The notes below the pieces were generated by a model. It was not told the origin of the DNA and made no database searches. It worked only from the letters and a program-made list of their open reading frames with translations. Below are positions 19,345 to 27,660 of a DNA stretch of 64,000 nucleotides, piece after piece. The position numbers were made by a program, and so were the translations under genes. This DNA comes from CAVSWT01 sp963775245 (GTDB lineage Bacteria; Bacteroidota; Ignavibacteria; Ignavibacteriales; Ignavibacteriaceae): positions 1 to 64,000 of the forward strand of contig CAVZID010000037.1 in the NCBI GenBank assembly GCA_963775245.1. The letters are read 5' to 3'. Every line of letters begins with the position of its first letter. The stretch's first letter is position 1.

Positions 19345-20403
19345 ATGGTTTCAAATCCAATATTTCAAAAATTAAAATATTTTCTATTTTACATTGTCTT
19401 CTGGCTTATCAATTCGGCCATCTATTTTTTATTAATTACATTCGGATTAAATGTCAGCTATGGGATTGCCTTAGTTGACAGCATAGTCTCAAATTTTCTT
19501 CTCGCTGCATTGGGATTAAGCTTTTGGTATCCGGCCAGCTATATTCCATTTGAAAAAAATAACGTTTCAAGAATAATTATAGCTTATATAGTAGGTGGAA
19601 TTTTATCATCTGTTCTTTGGTTGTTTGCAGTTTACAGCATAATGGTTAAAGGATTAAATGCTCCAAACGATTACATTTTTTTCTTCAATGAAAGTATTGC
19701 CTGGCGTTTCTTGATTGGATTTCTTTTTTATTATTTGATAACAACTTTCTATTATGTTATAATTTATTATTCAAGATTCAATGAAAGAATAGTTCAAGAA
19801 TCTGCCTTAAGAAATCTAATAACTGAATCGGAATTAAAGTCACTAAAATTTCAGATTAACCCGCATTTCATTTTTAACAGCTTAAATTCGATGAGCGCTT
19901 TAACAACTATTGATCCTGATAAAGCAAGAGAAATGATTTTAAAATTAGCCGACTTTCTTCGATACACTTTAGCAAATAATGAAAAGCAAAAAAATAAATT
20001 AAGCGATGAATTGAAGAACATAAAGCGATATTTGGATATTGAAAAAATTAGGTTTGAAGATAAGTTTGAATATATTGAAGATATTCAAACAGAATGTGCC
20101 GATAAATATGTTCCCAATATGATTTTGCAGCCTTTATTCGAAAATGCAATTAAACACGCTGTTTATGAAACGCTTGATAAAGTGACTTTAAAACTTACTT
20201 GTAAAATGGATGAAAACTTTTTAAGGCTTTCTGTTGAAAATGATTTTGAGGAAGAATCGAATAATAAAAAAGGTACGGGCATAGGATTAAATAATATTCA
20301 AAATAGGATGGAGCTTATTTATCATCAAAGTAATTTGATGGAAATAATAAAATCGGATCATCTTTTTAAGGTAAACTTGTATATTCCTCTCGCTGCAGAT
20401 TAA
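19345..20403 (+). CDS. LytS/YehU-type sensor histidine kinase
   Basis: 352 residues. Four transmembrane helices (about 10-35, 45-62, 77-100, 120-142), a short coiled linker, then the His_kinase domain with FQINPHFIFNSLNSMSAL (phospho-acceptor His174) and a HATPase part (PNMILQPLFENAIKHAV as N box, KGTGIGLNNIQNRMELIY as G box). It lacks a periplasmic sensor domain, so sensing is likely intramembrane or through the LiaF-like protein encoded directly upstream. Its partner is the LytTR regulator 92 bases downstream. This kinase type commonly reports cell-envelope stress. Confidence 0.93.
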   Translation: MVSNPIFQKLKYFLFYIVFWLINSAIYFLLITFGLNVSYGIALVDSIVSNFLLAALGLSFWYPASYIPFEKNNVSRIIIAYIVGGILSSVLWLFAVYSIMVKGLNAPNDYIFFFNESIAWRFLIGFLFYYLITTFYYVIIYYSRFNERIVQESALRNLITESELKSLKFQINPHFIFNSLNSMSALTTIDPDKAREMILKLADFLRYTLANNEKQKNKLSDELKNIKRYLDIEKIRFEDKFEYIEDIQTECADKYVPNMILQPLFENAIKHAVYETLDKVTLKLTCKMDENFLRLSVENDFEEESNNKKGTGIGLNNIQNRMELIYHQSNLMEIIKSDHLFKVNLYIPLAAD

Positions 20404-20495
20404 AAATTAATTATCTAAACCAGGTTGGAATACTTCCCGCTAATAGTTTAAATTCTACTTTAGATTTTTTCTAACTTTAAACTTTATTATATCTA

Positions 20496-21236
20496 ATGTA
20501 TAAAGTATTAATCATAGACGACGAAAAGCTCGCCAGGGAAATAACAAAAAAATATTTAGAGGATAAACGCGAAGTTGAGATTATAGGTGAAGCTTCAAAC
20601 GGATTTGATGCAATAAAAATTATTAATGAACAGAAACCGGATTTAATTTTTTTGGATATCCAAATGCCGAAGCTTACCGGTTTTGAAATGATTGATTTAA
20701 TTGATAACCCGCCTGTAATTATTTTTACAACCGCTTACGATAACTATGCTTTAAAGGCTTTTGAAGCCAATGCAGTTGATTATCTTTTAAAGCCATTTTC
20801 AAAAGAAAGATTCGAAGAAGCACTTCAAAAAGCATTCGTTTATTTGAGAGATAAACTCAAACAAAATTCAATTCAAAACCTAATTAAGCATAATGACGAA
20901 ACTAAAAGATTTTTAGACCGGGTAGTAATAAAAGATGGAACGAAAATTAATATTGTCCCGATTGATAAAATAAGATGGCTTGAAGCGCAGGATGATTATG
21001 TAATGGTTCATTCGGATGATGGTAAATTGCTAAAACAAAAAACGATGAAATATTTTGAAAATCATCTTGACCCAAAATATTTTGTTAGGATTCACCGTTC
21101 CTATATTGTAAATATTGATTTTATTAATCATCTTGAACTAAACGAAAAAGATACTTACCGGATTATATTAAAAAATAATAATCCGCTTCCTGTCAGTAAA
21201 ACAGGGTTATCAAAATTAAAAGATGTAATTAAATAA
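20496..21236 (+). CDS. LytTR-family response regulator
   Basis: 246 residues. The receiver domain has acidic IIDDE, phospho-acceptor Asp54 in IFLDIQMP, the conserved Thr in FTTAYDNYA and Lys in LLKPFS. Residues about 140-246 are a LytTR DNA-binding domain (VVIKDGTKINIVPIDKIRWLEA ... FVRIHRSYIVNIDFINHL). The domain binds direct repeats of about 9 bp two helical turns apart, and such a pair occurs at 18514-18543 in front of this gene group. It most likely receives phosphate from the adjacent LytS-type kinase. Confidence 0.94.
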   Translation: MYKVLIIDDEKLAREITKKYLEDKREVEIIGEASNGFDAIKIINEQKPDLIFLDIQMPKLTGFEMIDLIDNPPVIIFTTAYDNYALKAFEANAVDYLLKPFSKERFEEALQKAFVYLRDKLKQNSIQNLIKHNDETKRFLDRVVIKDGTKINIVPIDKIRWLEAQDDYVMVHSDDGKLLKQKTMKYFENHLDPKYFVRIHRSYIVNIDFINHLELNEKDTYRIILKNNNPLPVSKTGLSKLKDVIK

Positions 21237-21292
21237 AAATTGAAACTCTTTTTTCTGATAGATATATTTGTTCAAATCTAAAAGAGGATTAA

Positions 21293-22897
21293 ATGACTTT
21301 CGATAATGACCTTCAATCAATTCAGGAAGCACGCACTTTAGCGAGACTAGCTAAAGAAGCTCAGCTTGAATTTAAACACTTCTCGCAGGAACAAGTTAAT
21401 AAAATTATAAAAGCCATGGCGGAAGCCGGATATGAAAATTCGGAACTGCTTGCTAAAATGGCTGCTGAAGAAAGCGGTTTCGGTAAATGGCAGGATAAAG
21501 TTATTAAAAATCAGTTTGGAACTAAAAATGTTTATGAATCAATTAAAGATTTAAAGACAGTAGGAATAATTGCCAGCGAAGCAAACGGAAAAGTATTAAA
21601 GATTGCTGTTCCAATGGGAGTTGTATGTGCACTTGTTCCTTCAACCAATCCAACTTCAACAGCAATGTTTAAGACTTTGATTTCTTTGAAATGCAGAAAC
21701 GGAATAGTTGCCAGCCCTCATCCTAGGACTAAAAAATGTACGTATGAATCTCTAAAAATTTTATCAGATGCTGCTGTAAGTGAAGGCGCTCCTAAAGGAT
21801 TAATTCAATGTATGAGTAATCCAACCATTGAAGGCACTCAGGAATTAATGCATAATAAAAATATTGCAGTGGTTTTAGCGACCGGCAGCACTCCCATGGT
21901 TAAATCTGCATACAGCGCCGGCAAACCAGCTTATGGAGTTGGTTCAGGAAATGTCCCCGCATTTATTGAACGAACAGCAAATTATAAAAAAGCTGTTGCC
22001 GATATTGTTTATGGGACTACTTTCGATAACGGAACTTTATGCTCTTCGGAACAAGCAATGATTGTAGATCTACCTCTAAAAGAAAAAGTTATTGAAGAAG
22101 CAAAAAACAACGGATGTTATTTTGTTAACCAACATGAAAAAGAAAAGCTTGCAAAAGCAATTCAAAAAGATTTTAGAATAAATCCTGAAATAGTAGGCCA
22201 ATCTGCTGAATTCATTGCACGATATGCAGGATTTCAGGTTCCAAAAAACACCAAAGTTTTAATGGCTGAATGTACAGAAGTTGGAAAGAAAGAGCCTCTT
22301 TCGATGGAAAAGCTTTCTCCTATTTTAGCTTTCTATGTTGTTGACGGATGGCTGGAAGGCTGTCATAAATGTATTGAGCTTTTAGAATTTGGCGGCATTG
22401 GACATACAATGGCAATCCATTCCAACGACCAGCCAATAATTATGAAGTTTGCTCTTGAGAAACCAGCGTTCAGAATTTTAGTTAATACAGTTGCTTCAGT
22501 TGGTGCAGTTGGATATACAACTGCTTTAGATCCATCAATGACTTTAGGACCCGGAACATGGGGCGGTTCAATAATTTCAGAAAATGTAACAGCAAAACAT
22601 TTAATGAATATTAAAAGCTTAGCTTTTGAAACAAATCCGATCAACAGAGGAGATACTGTCACTTCATTTAAAGTACCCGCCTCTATTTCCAGCATAAAAA
22701 CATCAGGCTTAATGAAAGAAATTGAAGAAAGATTGAGAGCCCGCGCAGGGAATCTTCCTTTGAAAGATTCTTTTAAGAAAAGCAAACCTGAAGAACCTGT
22801 AAAAATTAAACCATCTTCCGAAGAAAAAGTTTATGGTACCGGAATCAGTGAGAATGATATAAATAAAATAGTAGAAGAGTTTAATTTTAAAAAATAA
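21293..22897 (+). CDS. CoA-acylating aldehyde dehydrogenase (EutE/AdhE-N-like) with C-terminal extension
   Basis: 534 residues. Oxidises an aldehyde to an acyl-CoA with NAD+, or the reverse. The fold and motifs are those of the acetaldehyde dehydrogenase (acylating) group: ALVPSTNPTSTAMFKTLI, the catalytic Cys250 in DNGTLCSSEQ, and a nucleotide-site GSGNVPAFIE. The substrate may be acetaldehyde or a related aldehyde such as sulfoacetaldehyde. About 60 residues follow the catalytic domain: a Lys/Pro-rich linker (SKPEEPVKIKPSSEE) and a final short amphipathic helix ISENDINKIVEEFNFKK. This resembles the encapsulation peptides that target such enzymes to bacterial microcompartments, but no shell gene is in the window. 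The ribosome-binding site AAAGAGGA lies ahead of the ATG. Confidence 0.9.
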   Translation: MTFDNDLQSIQEARTLARLAKEAQLEFKHFSQEQVNKIIKAMAEAGYENSELLAKMAAEESGFGKWQDKVIKNQFGTKNVYESIKDLKTVGIIASEANGKVLKIAVPMGVVCALVPSTNPTSTAMFKTLISLKCRNGIVASPHPRTKKCTYESLKILSDAAVSEGAPKGLIQCMSNPTIEGTQELMHNKNIAVVLATGSTPMVKSAYSAGKPAYGVGSGNVPAFIERTANYKKAVADIVYGTTFDNGTLCSSEQAMIVDLPLKEKVIEEAKNNGCYFVNQHEKEKLAKAIQKDFRINPEIVGQSAEFIARYAGFQVPKNTKVLMAECTEVGKKEPLSMEKLSPILAFYVVDGWLEGCHKCIELLEFGGIGHTMAIHSNDQPIIMKFALEKPAFRILVNTVASVGAVGYTTALDPSMTLGPGTWGGSIISENVTAKHLMNIKSLAFETNPINRGDTVTSFKVPASISSIKTSGLMKEIEERLRARAGNLPLKDSFKKSKPEEPVKIKPSSEEKVYGTGISENDINKIVEEFNFKK

Positions 22898-22900
22898 AAA

Positions 22901-22962
22901 ACCCGGCAGAGCAATATTTTAATTTACGAGGGGTCATAAATTAAAATTGTTTTCCGCCAGGT
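22901..22962 (+). promoter_or_regulatory. Long structured element after the aldehyde dehydrogenase gene
   Basis: ATTTTAATTTA at 22916-22926 and TAAATTAAAAT at 22937-22947 form a perfect 11-bp inverted repeat with a 10-base loop (CGAGGGGTCA). Outside it ACCCGGC (22901-22907) can pair with GCCAGGT (22956-22962) with one mismatch. It starts three bases after the stop codon at 22897, so it may be a terminator, but it also forms the leader of a 31-codon frame that starts 20 bases later. Which of these it is cannot be decided here. Confidence 0.4.
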
Positions 22963-22981
22963 CTATCATAAGAGGAGGCCT

Positions 22982-23077
22982 ATGATGAAAATCAAAAGCA
23001 ATTTTCAATTCATTATTTTCTCACTTCTAATTTCTAGAGTAATTATTATTACAGAATTGTTCAATGCAAAATTTTAA
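22982..23077 (+). CDS. Possible 31-residue membrane peptide
   Basis: Two tandem ATG codons (22982 and 22985) stand directly behind a very strong ribosome-binding site (AAGAGGAGG). The frame encodes MMKIKSNFQFIIFSLLIS followed by RVIIITELFNAKF, a basic start and one hydrophobic stretch. It could be a small membrane peptide or the signal-peptide remnant of a lost gene. The signal for expression is the Shine-Dalgarno sequence and the structured leader; no homologue is known to me. Confidence 0.35.
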   Translation: MMKIKSNFQFIIFSLLISRVIIITELFNAKF

Positions 23078-23187
23078 GGTGATCATATTAATCACATGAA
23101 TCTATTTTCTCCCCGCTTTTAATGGAAGATCTATTTAAATAAAATTGAAAATTTTAATTCATGAATTAGCTTAACAATTTTTATTTA

Positions 23188-24678
23188 TTATTCGCCATGG
23201 CAATCTGTACATAAAGAAGTTTTCCAGCTATCACCAATATCCACTGGATGATCGAATTCCAATCCTTTCATAGAAATTTCTGCTTTTTTATTTTCAGACT
23301 GCTGAGATGCAATAATATGACAGGTATTACAATCTTTTGTTAATACTTTCCCGCTAGCACTTACATGTTTACCATCGTGACATCTAAAGCAGCCGGGATA
23401 GTACATGTGTCCAATGTTATTCGGAAATTTCTTCCAACTAACATGCATTTCAGGGAAATAATTTCTGCGATAGATTTCGTCAACTGTCTTTATGCTTTTT
23501 TCAATGGAACTGGATTGGCTGGAAGCAATTTTAGGATACCTATTCTTATAGAAATCGTTTATATAAATTTTAATGCTGTCAAATGCTATCTCTTTTGTAC
23601 TATAACTTTTTTCAAGAGCATCAACAGCAACACTTTTAATATAGGGTAAAGCAGTATCAATCAAGTCTGAAGACATCATATGATCAACAGAACTATAAGG
23701 TGGATGATAAATATGTGTTGGCCTATTATGGCAATCTATACAATCCATAACCCTAACTTCACCATTAGTCACAGTATCATTCTTGAATGGGAATTCAGTA
23801 CTTTTATAAACTGTAACCTTGCCATCTCTAGATTCAGCTTTTACCCAGGGTATTGTTTGCCTTGATGAATCCGAAGCTATGTAGGTAATTTTATTTGCAA
23901 TATTCATATGCCAGTGAATACCTGAGGTAATCCCCGTTTCCTCATTGCCTCCACCAATTTTTAACAGCATTGTATTAGTAGATTTTGTATTCTGTTCATC
24001 AGAGAGAAAATACGAATTTTTAATTTCTTTTTGTGAATAGAAAAATTCAGGCCAGTGGCATTGTTCACAAGTTTCTCTTGCCGGCCTCAAATTACTTATT
24101 GGTGTGGGAATCGGTTTAGAATATTTATTAAATATTACAGAATAAACTTGATACGCACCGGATAATTTTGAACGCACATACCATCCAGCGCCAGATCCTA
24201 TGTGACATTGCACGCATCCAACACGTGCATGTGGAGAGACCTTATAAGCAGTATATTCGGGAGTCATTACCTTATGACATAAGGTTCCACAAAATTGATC
24301 TGAATCTGTAAATTCGTAAGCTTTATAGCTTCCAAACGCACTAAAAAGTAAAAGTAAAATTGTACCTACAAAAAAAACAGTAAACGCTTTCCGTTGTTTT
24401 GGATCATTAAAATTAAATACAGGGAACTTATACGCAATATCTTTTCCTGATTTTAATCTTCTTCCATGCCGAATTGCTCCAAATGCTATTAGTAAAAGGC
24501 CTATAATTAGAAACCCTGGAAGTACTACGAATGCAATGATTCCCATATAGGGTTTTTGTTCAGTGCTTAAAGCTTCTAAAAGAATTAAAAAAAGTATTAA
24601 GCCAAAGCTTATAAGAGCTATTGCAACACCAGCAAAAGTTATAGGGTTATAGACCGATTCAGGAAATTTTCTTTTCAT
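23188..24678 (-). CDS. NapC/NirT-type membrane-anchored heptaheme cytochrome c
   Basis: 496 residues. Two or three N-terminal transmembrane helices (about 13-38, 46-70, 93-112) anchor it. The periplasmic part opens with CGTLCHKVMTPEYTAYKVSP, a CX3CH heme site followed by the NapC-like CVQCHIGSGAGWYVRSKLSG block, then CEQCH, CIDCH, CFRCH, CNTCH and CTDCH: one CX3CH and six CXXCH, seven hemes. From general knowledge the CX3CH variant recurs in this NapC-like subgroup of anaerobic bacteria. Its job is probably quinol oxidation and electron transfer to periplasmic cytochromes. It is the last gene of the cytochrome operon, 35 bases after the cytochrome b gene. Confidence 0.9.
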   Translation of the reverse strand: MKRKFPESVYNPITFAGVAIALISFGLILFLILLEALSTEQKPYMGIIAFVVLPGFLIIGLLLIAFGAIRHGRRLKSGKDIAYKFPVFNFNDPKQRKAFTVFFVGTILLLLFSAFGSYKAYEFTDSDQFCGTLCHKVMTPEYTAYKVSPHARVGCVQCHIGSGAGWYVRSKLSGAYQVYSVIFNKYSKPIPTPISNLRPARETCEQCHWPEFFYSQKEIKNSYFLSDEQNTKSTNTMLLKIGGGNEETGITSGIHWHMNIANKITYIASDSSRQTIPWVKAESRDGKVTVYKSTEFPFKNDTVTNGEVRVMDCIDCHNRPTHIYHPPYSSVDHMMSSDLIDTALPYIKSVAVDALEKSYSTKEIAFDSIKIYINDFYKNRYPKIASSQSSSIEKSIKTVDEIYRRNYFPEMHVSWKKFPNNIGHMYYPGCFRCHDGKHVSASGKVLTKDCNTCHIIASQQSENKKAEISMKGLEFDHPVDIGDSWKTSLCTDCHGE

Positions 24679-24713
24679 GCTATACTTTCTTTTAAAAAAA
24701 CGAAGAGAATTTT

Positions 24714-25598
24714 CTATCTATAAGCAAAAATCATTGCATAAATTATCCAAATAATAATACTAAATCCAATGCTCAATGCAGTCCAGCCAAAAAACTTTAT
24801 TGTTCTGATTACAATGGGAGGATAAGGTTCAACCAAATAATTTTCTAGCTCGCCTTTTTCAACAAGTTCTTTATATTCATCTGGCCTATCATCCTTAAAT
24901 TCTTCAATTGAAACTCTGCCTGAAAAAATCACAATGTCCATAGGAAATTTTTCGGGGCGAAGGTGAGTATTAAAAAAATGTATTGTAAAAATAAAACCAG
25001 TTGCAAGAAGGGCTTCATCACTATGAATTATTGTTGCAACATTAATTACCCAGCCAGGTAAAAAATTAGTTAGTAATTCCGGGAACCAAAGTGTTAACCC
25101 TGTTGAACCAATTACAACCATCCCCCAAAATACAGCGAAGTAGTCAAACTTTTCCCAATAAGTCCATCTGCCATATTGTGGCCTTTCACCTTTGCCAATA
25201 AACCATTTCATCGAATCCCTAAAATCATTCCAATCTTTTTTATTAAACATCATTGAATCTTTATTAAAGATAAATTTCAGCAACGAAAGTTTTTCTTTCT
25301 TTTTGATTTTTAAGATGTTAACAATGTGTGTTATAAAAACACTAATCATAATTACAGCAGCAAATCGGTGAATATAACCTGCAGATTCAAAACCACCTAA
25401 TAGGTGAGAAAGAATAACTGCCCAGCCGGTATATGAAAATTTCAAAGTCATTCCAGTCAAGGCTAAGGTCATGAAGCTAACGATCATAAGTATGTGGAGA
25501 ACACGATTTAATCTTGTAAACCTTTGAAACTGCAGTTGAGTTTTTTTAAGATATTCAGTTTTAGGAATATGATGTTCAGTTGTCTTCACCAGGTTCAT
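24714..25598 (-). CDS. Cytochrome b (b561/FdhI-like) membrane subunit
   Basis: 294 residues with four to five transmembrane helices (about 33-55, 75-105, 150-172, 190-215, 262-285) and histidines placed in helices as heme b ligands (VLHILMIVSF, YIHRFAAVIM, IIHSDEALLATGF, TIHFFNTHL). It is clearly a paralogue of the membrane module at the C-terminus of the 734-residue fusion protein encoded two genes upstream (shared RxxHxxAAVIM pattern, YWExFDYFAVxWG and final HxFFN). It should take electrons from quinol and pass them to the multiheme cytochrome. Its ATG overlaps the end of the 19-heme gene by 23 bases, so the two are translationally coupled. Confidence 0.88.
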   Translation of the reverse strand: MNLVKTTEHHIPKTEYLKKTQLQFQRFTRLNRVLHILMIVSFMTLALTGMTLKFSYTGWAVILSHLLGGFESAGYIHRFAAVIMISVFITHIVNILKIKKKEKLSLLKFIFNKDSMMFNKKDWNDFRDSMKWFIGKGERPQYGRWTYWEKFDYFAVFWGMVVIGSTGLTLWFPELLTNFLPGWVINVATIIHSDEALLATGFIFTIHFFNTHLRPEKFPMDIVIFSGRVSIEEFKDDRPDEYKELVEKGELENYLVEPYPPIVIRTIKFFGWTALSIGFSIIIWIIYAMIFAYR

Positions 25599-27594
25599 TA
25601 GTATTCTCTTTTAAATTTTCAGCATTCTTATTTTTTAATTTACGACGCCACTGTATTGATCTTGGCAGCCATAGTAGTGTGTGGATTCCAGCCAATACAA
25701 ATGTACCAATAAGTAATCCAGTCATTCCCCAAAATGTCCAGAATAGCCAGGGATATTTCTCTGGGTCATGATGCGTTGCATGAGTAAAATATCCTGCAAA
25801 CTGTCTATTTGCTCCTTCATGGCATTTCTTACATGTTTGAACAATATTTTGATGGCTTAGATGAGATTCGGGATTATCAACTTTTAAGATATCATGTGCA
25901 CCATGACAATCAAAACATTTTGCAGTTTTTGAATATCCTAATTGTGAAACTTTACCATGGTAAGTATCAAAATATGTTTTAGCTATCTTCTCATGACATT
26001 TACCACAAGTATTCATTATTTGCATTCTGAAACCAGCTAAATCAGTTCTTTCGATTGTATGTGCAGTATGACAAGTATTACAGACAGGTAAAGGTTTATC
26101 TGTTTTTGTAACAAGCGAAGAATGTACACTCTTTTCGAATTGGGATTCAATTCCAAAATGGCATTTGCCGCAAGTTTGACTAACATTTTTTGGGTTAATA
26201 CTTGATCTGGGATCATTATGTGGTAGTTCATGATGAGCAGTATGACAATCAGTACAAGCCGCAGTAACAGTAAGCCCGCTTTTTAATAATCCTCTACCGT
26301 GAATACTCTCATTATAATTATTTAGTATATTACGTTCAGTTCCTTTATAACGTTCTGCAGCAGGTTCTCCATTTCGATGACATCTCCCGCAGAGATTTGG
26401 AATGTTAGTATGAAACGTCGGTGAATTAGAATTATTTTTTGATAATACATGATGAGAACCATGGCATTCTACACAAGTTGGGGCGTTAGGATCTTGTTTT
26501 GCAAATAACTGCCCATGAGTACTTTCTTTATATTGATCTCCAACTTCCGAATGACAAATCGAGCAATCTACTTTAGATGTTATTCCGGTACATGGGCGTA
26601 ACATAGCCGGATTCACTGTATTATGGCATTGACTACACGCAATCTTTGTATGCACAGAATTTTGTAACGCAACAGCATCAACAAACATTGAACGTCCGTC
26701 TTTAGATTTTAAATCTTGCCTGCCATGACAATTTAAACAGTCCTGGTTAGCAATACTTGCTTCATATAAAACTTGTTTTATTTTATGAGGCGGATGACAA
26801 TCAATGCAAACAGGTAAAACATGCGGCTTTTCTTCCCATAATTTACCTTTAATAATTTTACGGTGTACTGTTTCTATTTCCTGATGGCATTGTGTACAAG
26901 TATGTGAAATGTTATTCCTGTTAATTGTAGATTCAGGATCTGAAGGAGGAAGTATTTTATGCGGTGAATGACACGATGCACATGTTGCAGCAACCGAGAG
27001 CCCTTTTTGTAATAGCCCTACACCATGCATACTTTCGGAGTAATTTTCAAAAATATGATCTTTAGGAATATGCCTTTGAGTCTGAACCTTTGTACCTTCT
27101 TTATGGCAAGAACCGCACACAAAAGGTATCTTAATGGGAGAAACTGCTGATTGAGGATTCTTTACAGGAATTATATCATGCGAACCATGGCAATTCTGAC
27201 AAGTTGGTGCTAGTGGATCACCTTTAGCTTTTGCTTTACCATGAATACCTTCTGAATATAATGTTTGTTCATCATCATGGCATGTTGCGCATTGTGCGGG
27301 CTCAACATCAGTTTTATGGGGAAAATCTGTACCTGCAAGATCAACATGACAGTCAATACATTGATTTCCTTCATGTACCGAGGCTTTTAATTTATTTACA
27401 TCTACAAAAACGGAAAATGTCTTGCCATTTTTTGTTCCTGTTAATGTGTTATCGCCATGACACATTAAGCAATCGTCATTCTCTTGTGCTAGTGCATTAA
27501 CAGAAAGTATGATGAAAAAAGGTAAAACAAAAAAGATAATTTTAAATAGTTGATTTGAGAAATTTTTAAAATTCCCCTTTTTAGTTATTAACAT
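25576..27594 (-). CDS. 19-heme periplasmic cytochrome c with internal duplication and C-terminal anchor
   Basis: 672 residues from ATG 27594 (a TTG at 27627 would add 11 residues before the signal peptide, which ends near NALAQ). I count 19 CXXCH motifs, from CLMCH near the N-terminus to CKKCH near residue 620. Hemes 1-8 and 9-16 are two copies of one unit: each starts CLxCHG, has CxxCHGSH, a CGxCH, an ESxHGxGLLxxGLxVxAxC block, a NDPxSxIN-type segment and ends in LPVCxxCHxxH. Three more hemes follow, then one transmembrane helix (about 630-655) and a charged cytoplasmic tail. A heme wire passing electrons along the periplasm is the likely role. Confidence 0.92.
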   Translation of the reverse strand: MLITKKGNFKNFSNQLFKIIFFVLPFFIILSVNALAQENDDCLMCHGDNTLTGTKNGKTFSVFVDVNKLKASVHEGNQCIDCHVDLAGTDFPHKTDVEPAQCATCHDDEQTLYSEGIHGKAKAKGDPLAPTCQNCHGSHDIIPVKNPQSAVSPIKIPFVCGSCHKEGTKVQTQRHIPKDHIFENYSESMHGVGLLQKGLSVAATCASCHSPHKILPPSDPESTINRNNISHTCTQCHQEIETVHRKIIKGKLWEEKPHVLPVCIDCHPPHKIKQVLYEASIANQDCLNCHGRQDLKSKDGRSMFVDAVALQNSVHTKIACSQCHNTVNPAMLRPCTGITSKVDCSICHSEVGDQYKESTHGQLFAKQDPNAPTCVECHGSHHVLSKNNSNSPTFHTNIPNLCGRCHRNGEPAAERYKGTERNILNNYNESIHGRGLLKSGLTVTAACTDCHTAHHELPHNDPRSSINPKNVSQTCGKCHFGIESQFEKSVHSSLVTKTDKPLPVCNTCHTAHTIERTDLAGFRMQIMNTCGKCHEKIAKTYFDTYHGKVSQLGYSKTAKCFDCHGAHDILKVDNPESHLSHQNIVQTCKKCHEGANRQFAGYFTHATHHDPEKYPWLFWTFWGMTGLLIGTFVLAGIHTLLWLPRSIQWRRKLKNKNAENLKENTNEPGEDN

Positions 27595-27660
27595 ATTATT
27601 ATAACTATTGTATAATATCGTTTCCAAAATTTTTTAATATCTACTTAAATATATTTAACA

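Noticed and set aside
20447..20490. AGTTTAAA ... TTTAAACT inverted repeat between the kinase and regulator genes
   Set aside because: Only 8 bp, pure A/T apart from one G/C, and common by chance in this AT-rich DNA.
21293..23077. Bacterial microcompartment operon around the aldehyde dehydrogenase
   Set aside because: No shell protein, no partner alcohol dehydrogenase or phosphotransacylase in the window; only the tail of the enzyme hints at it.
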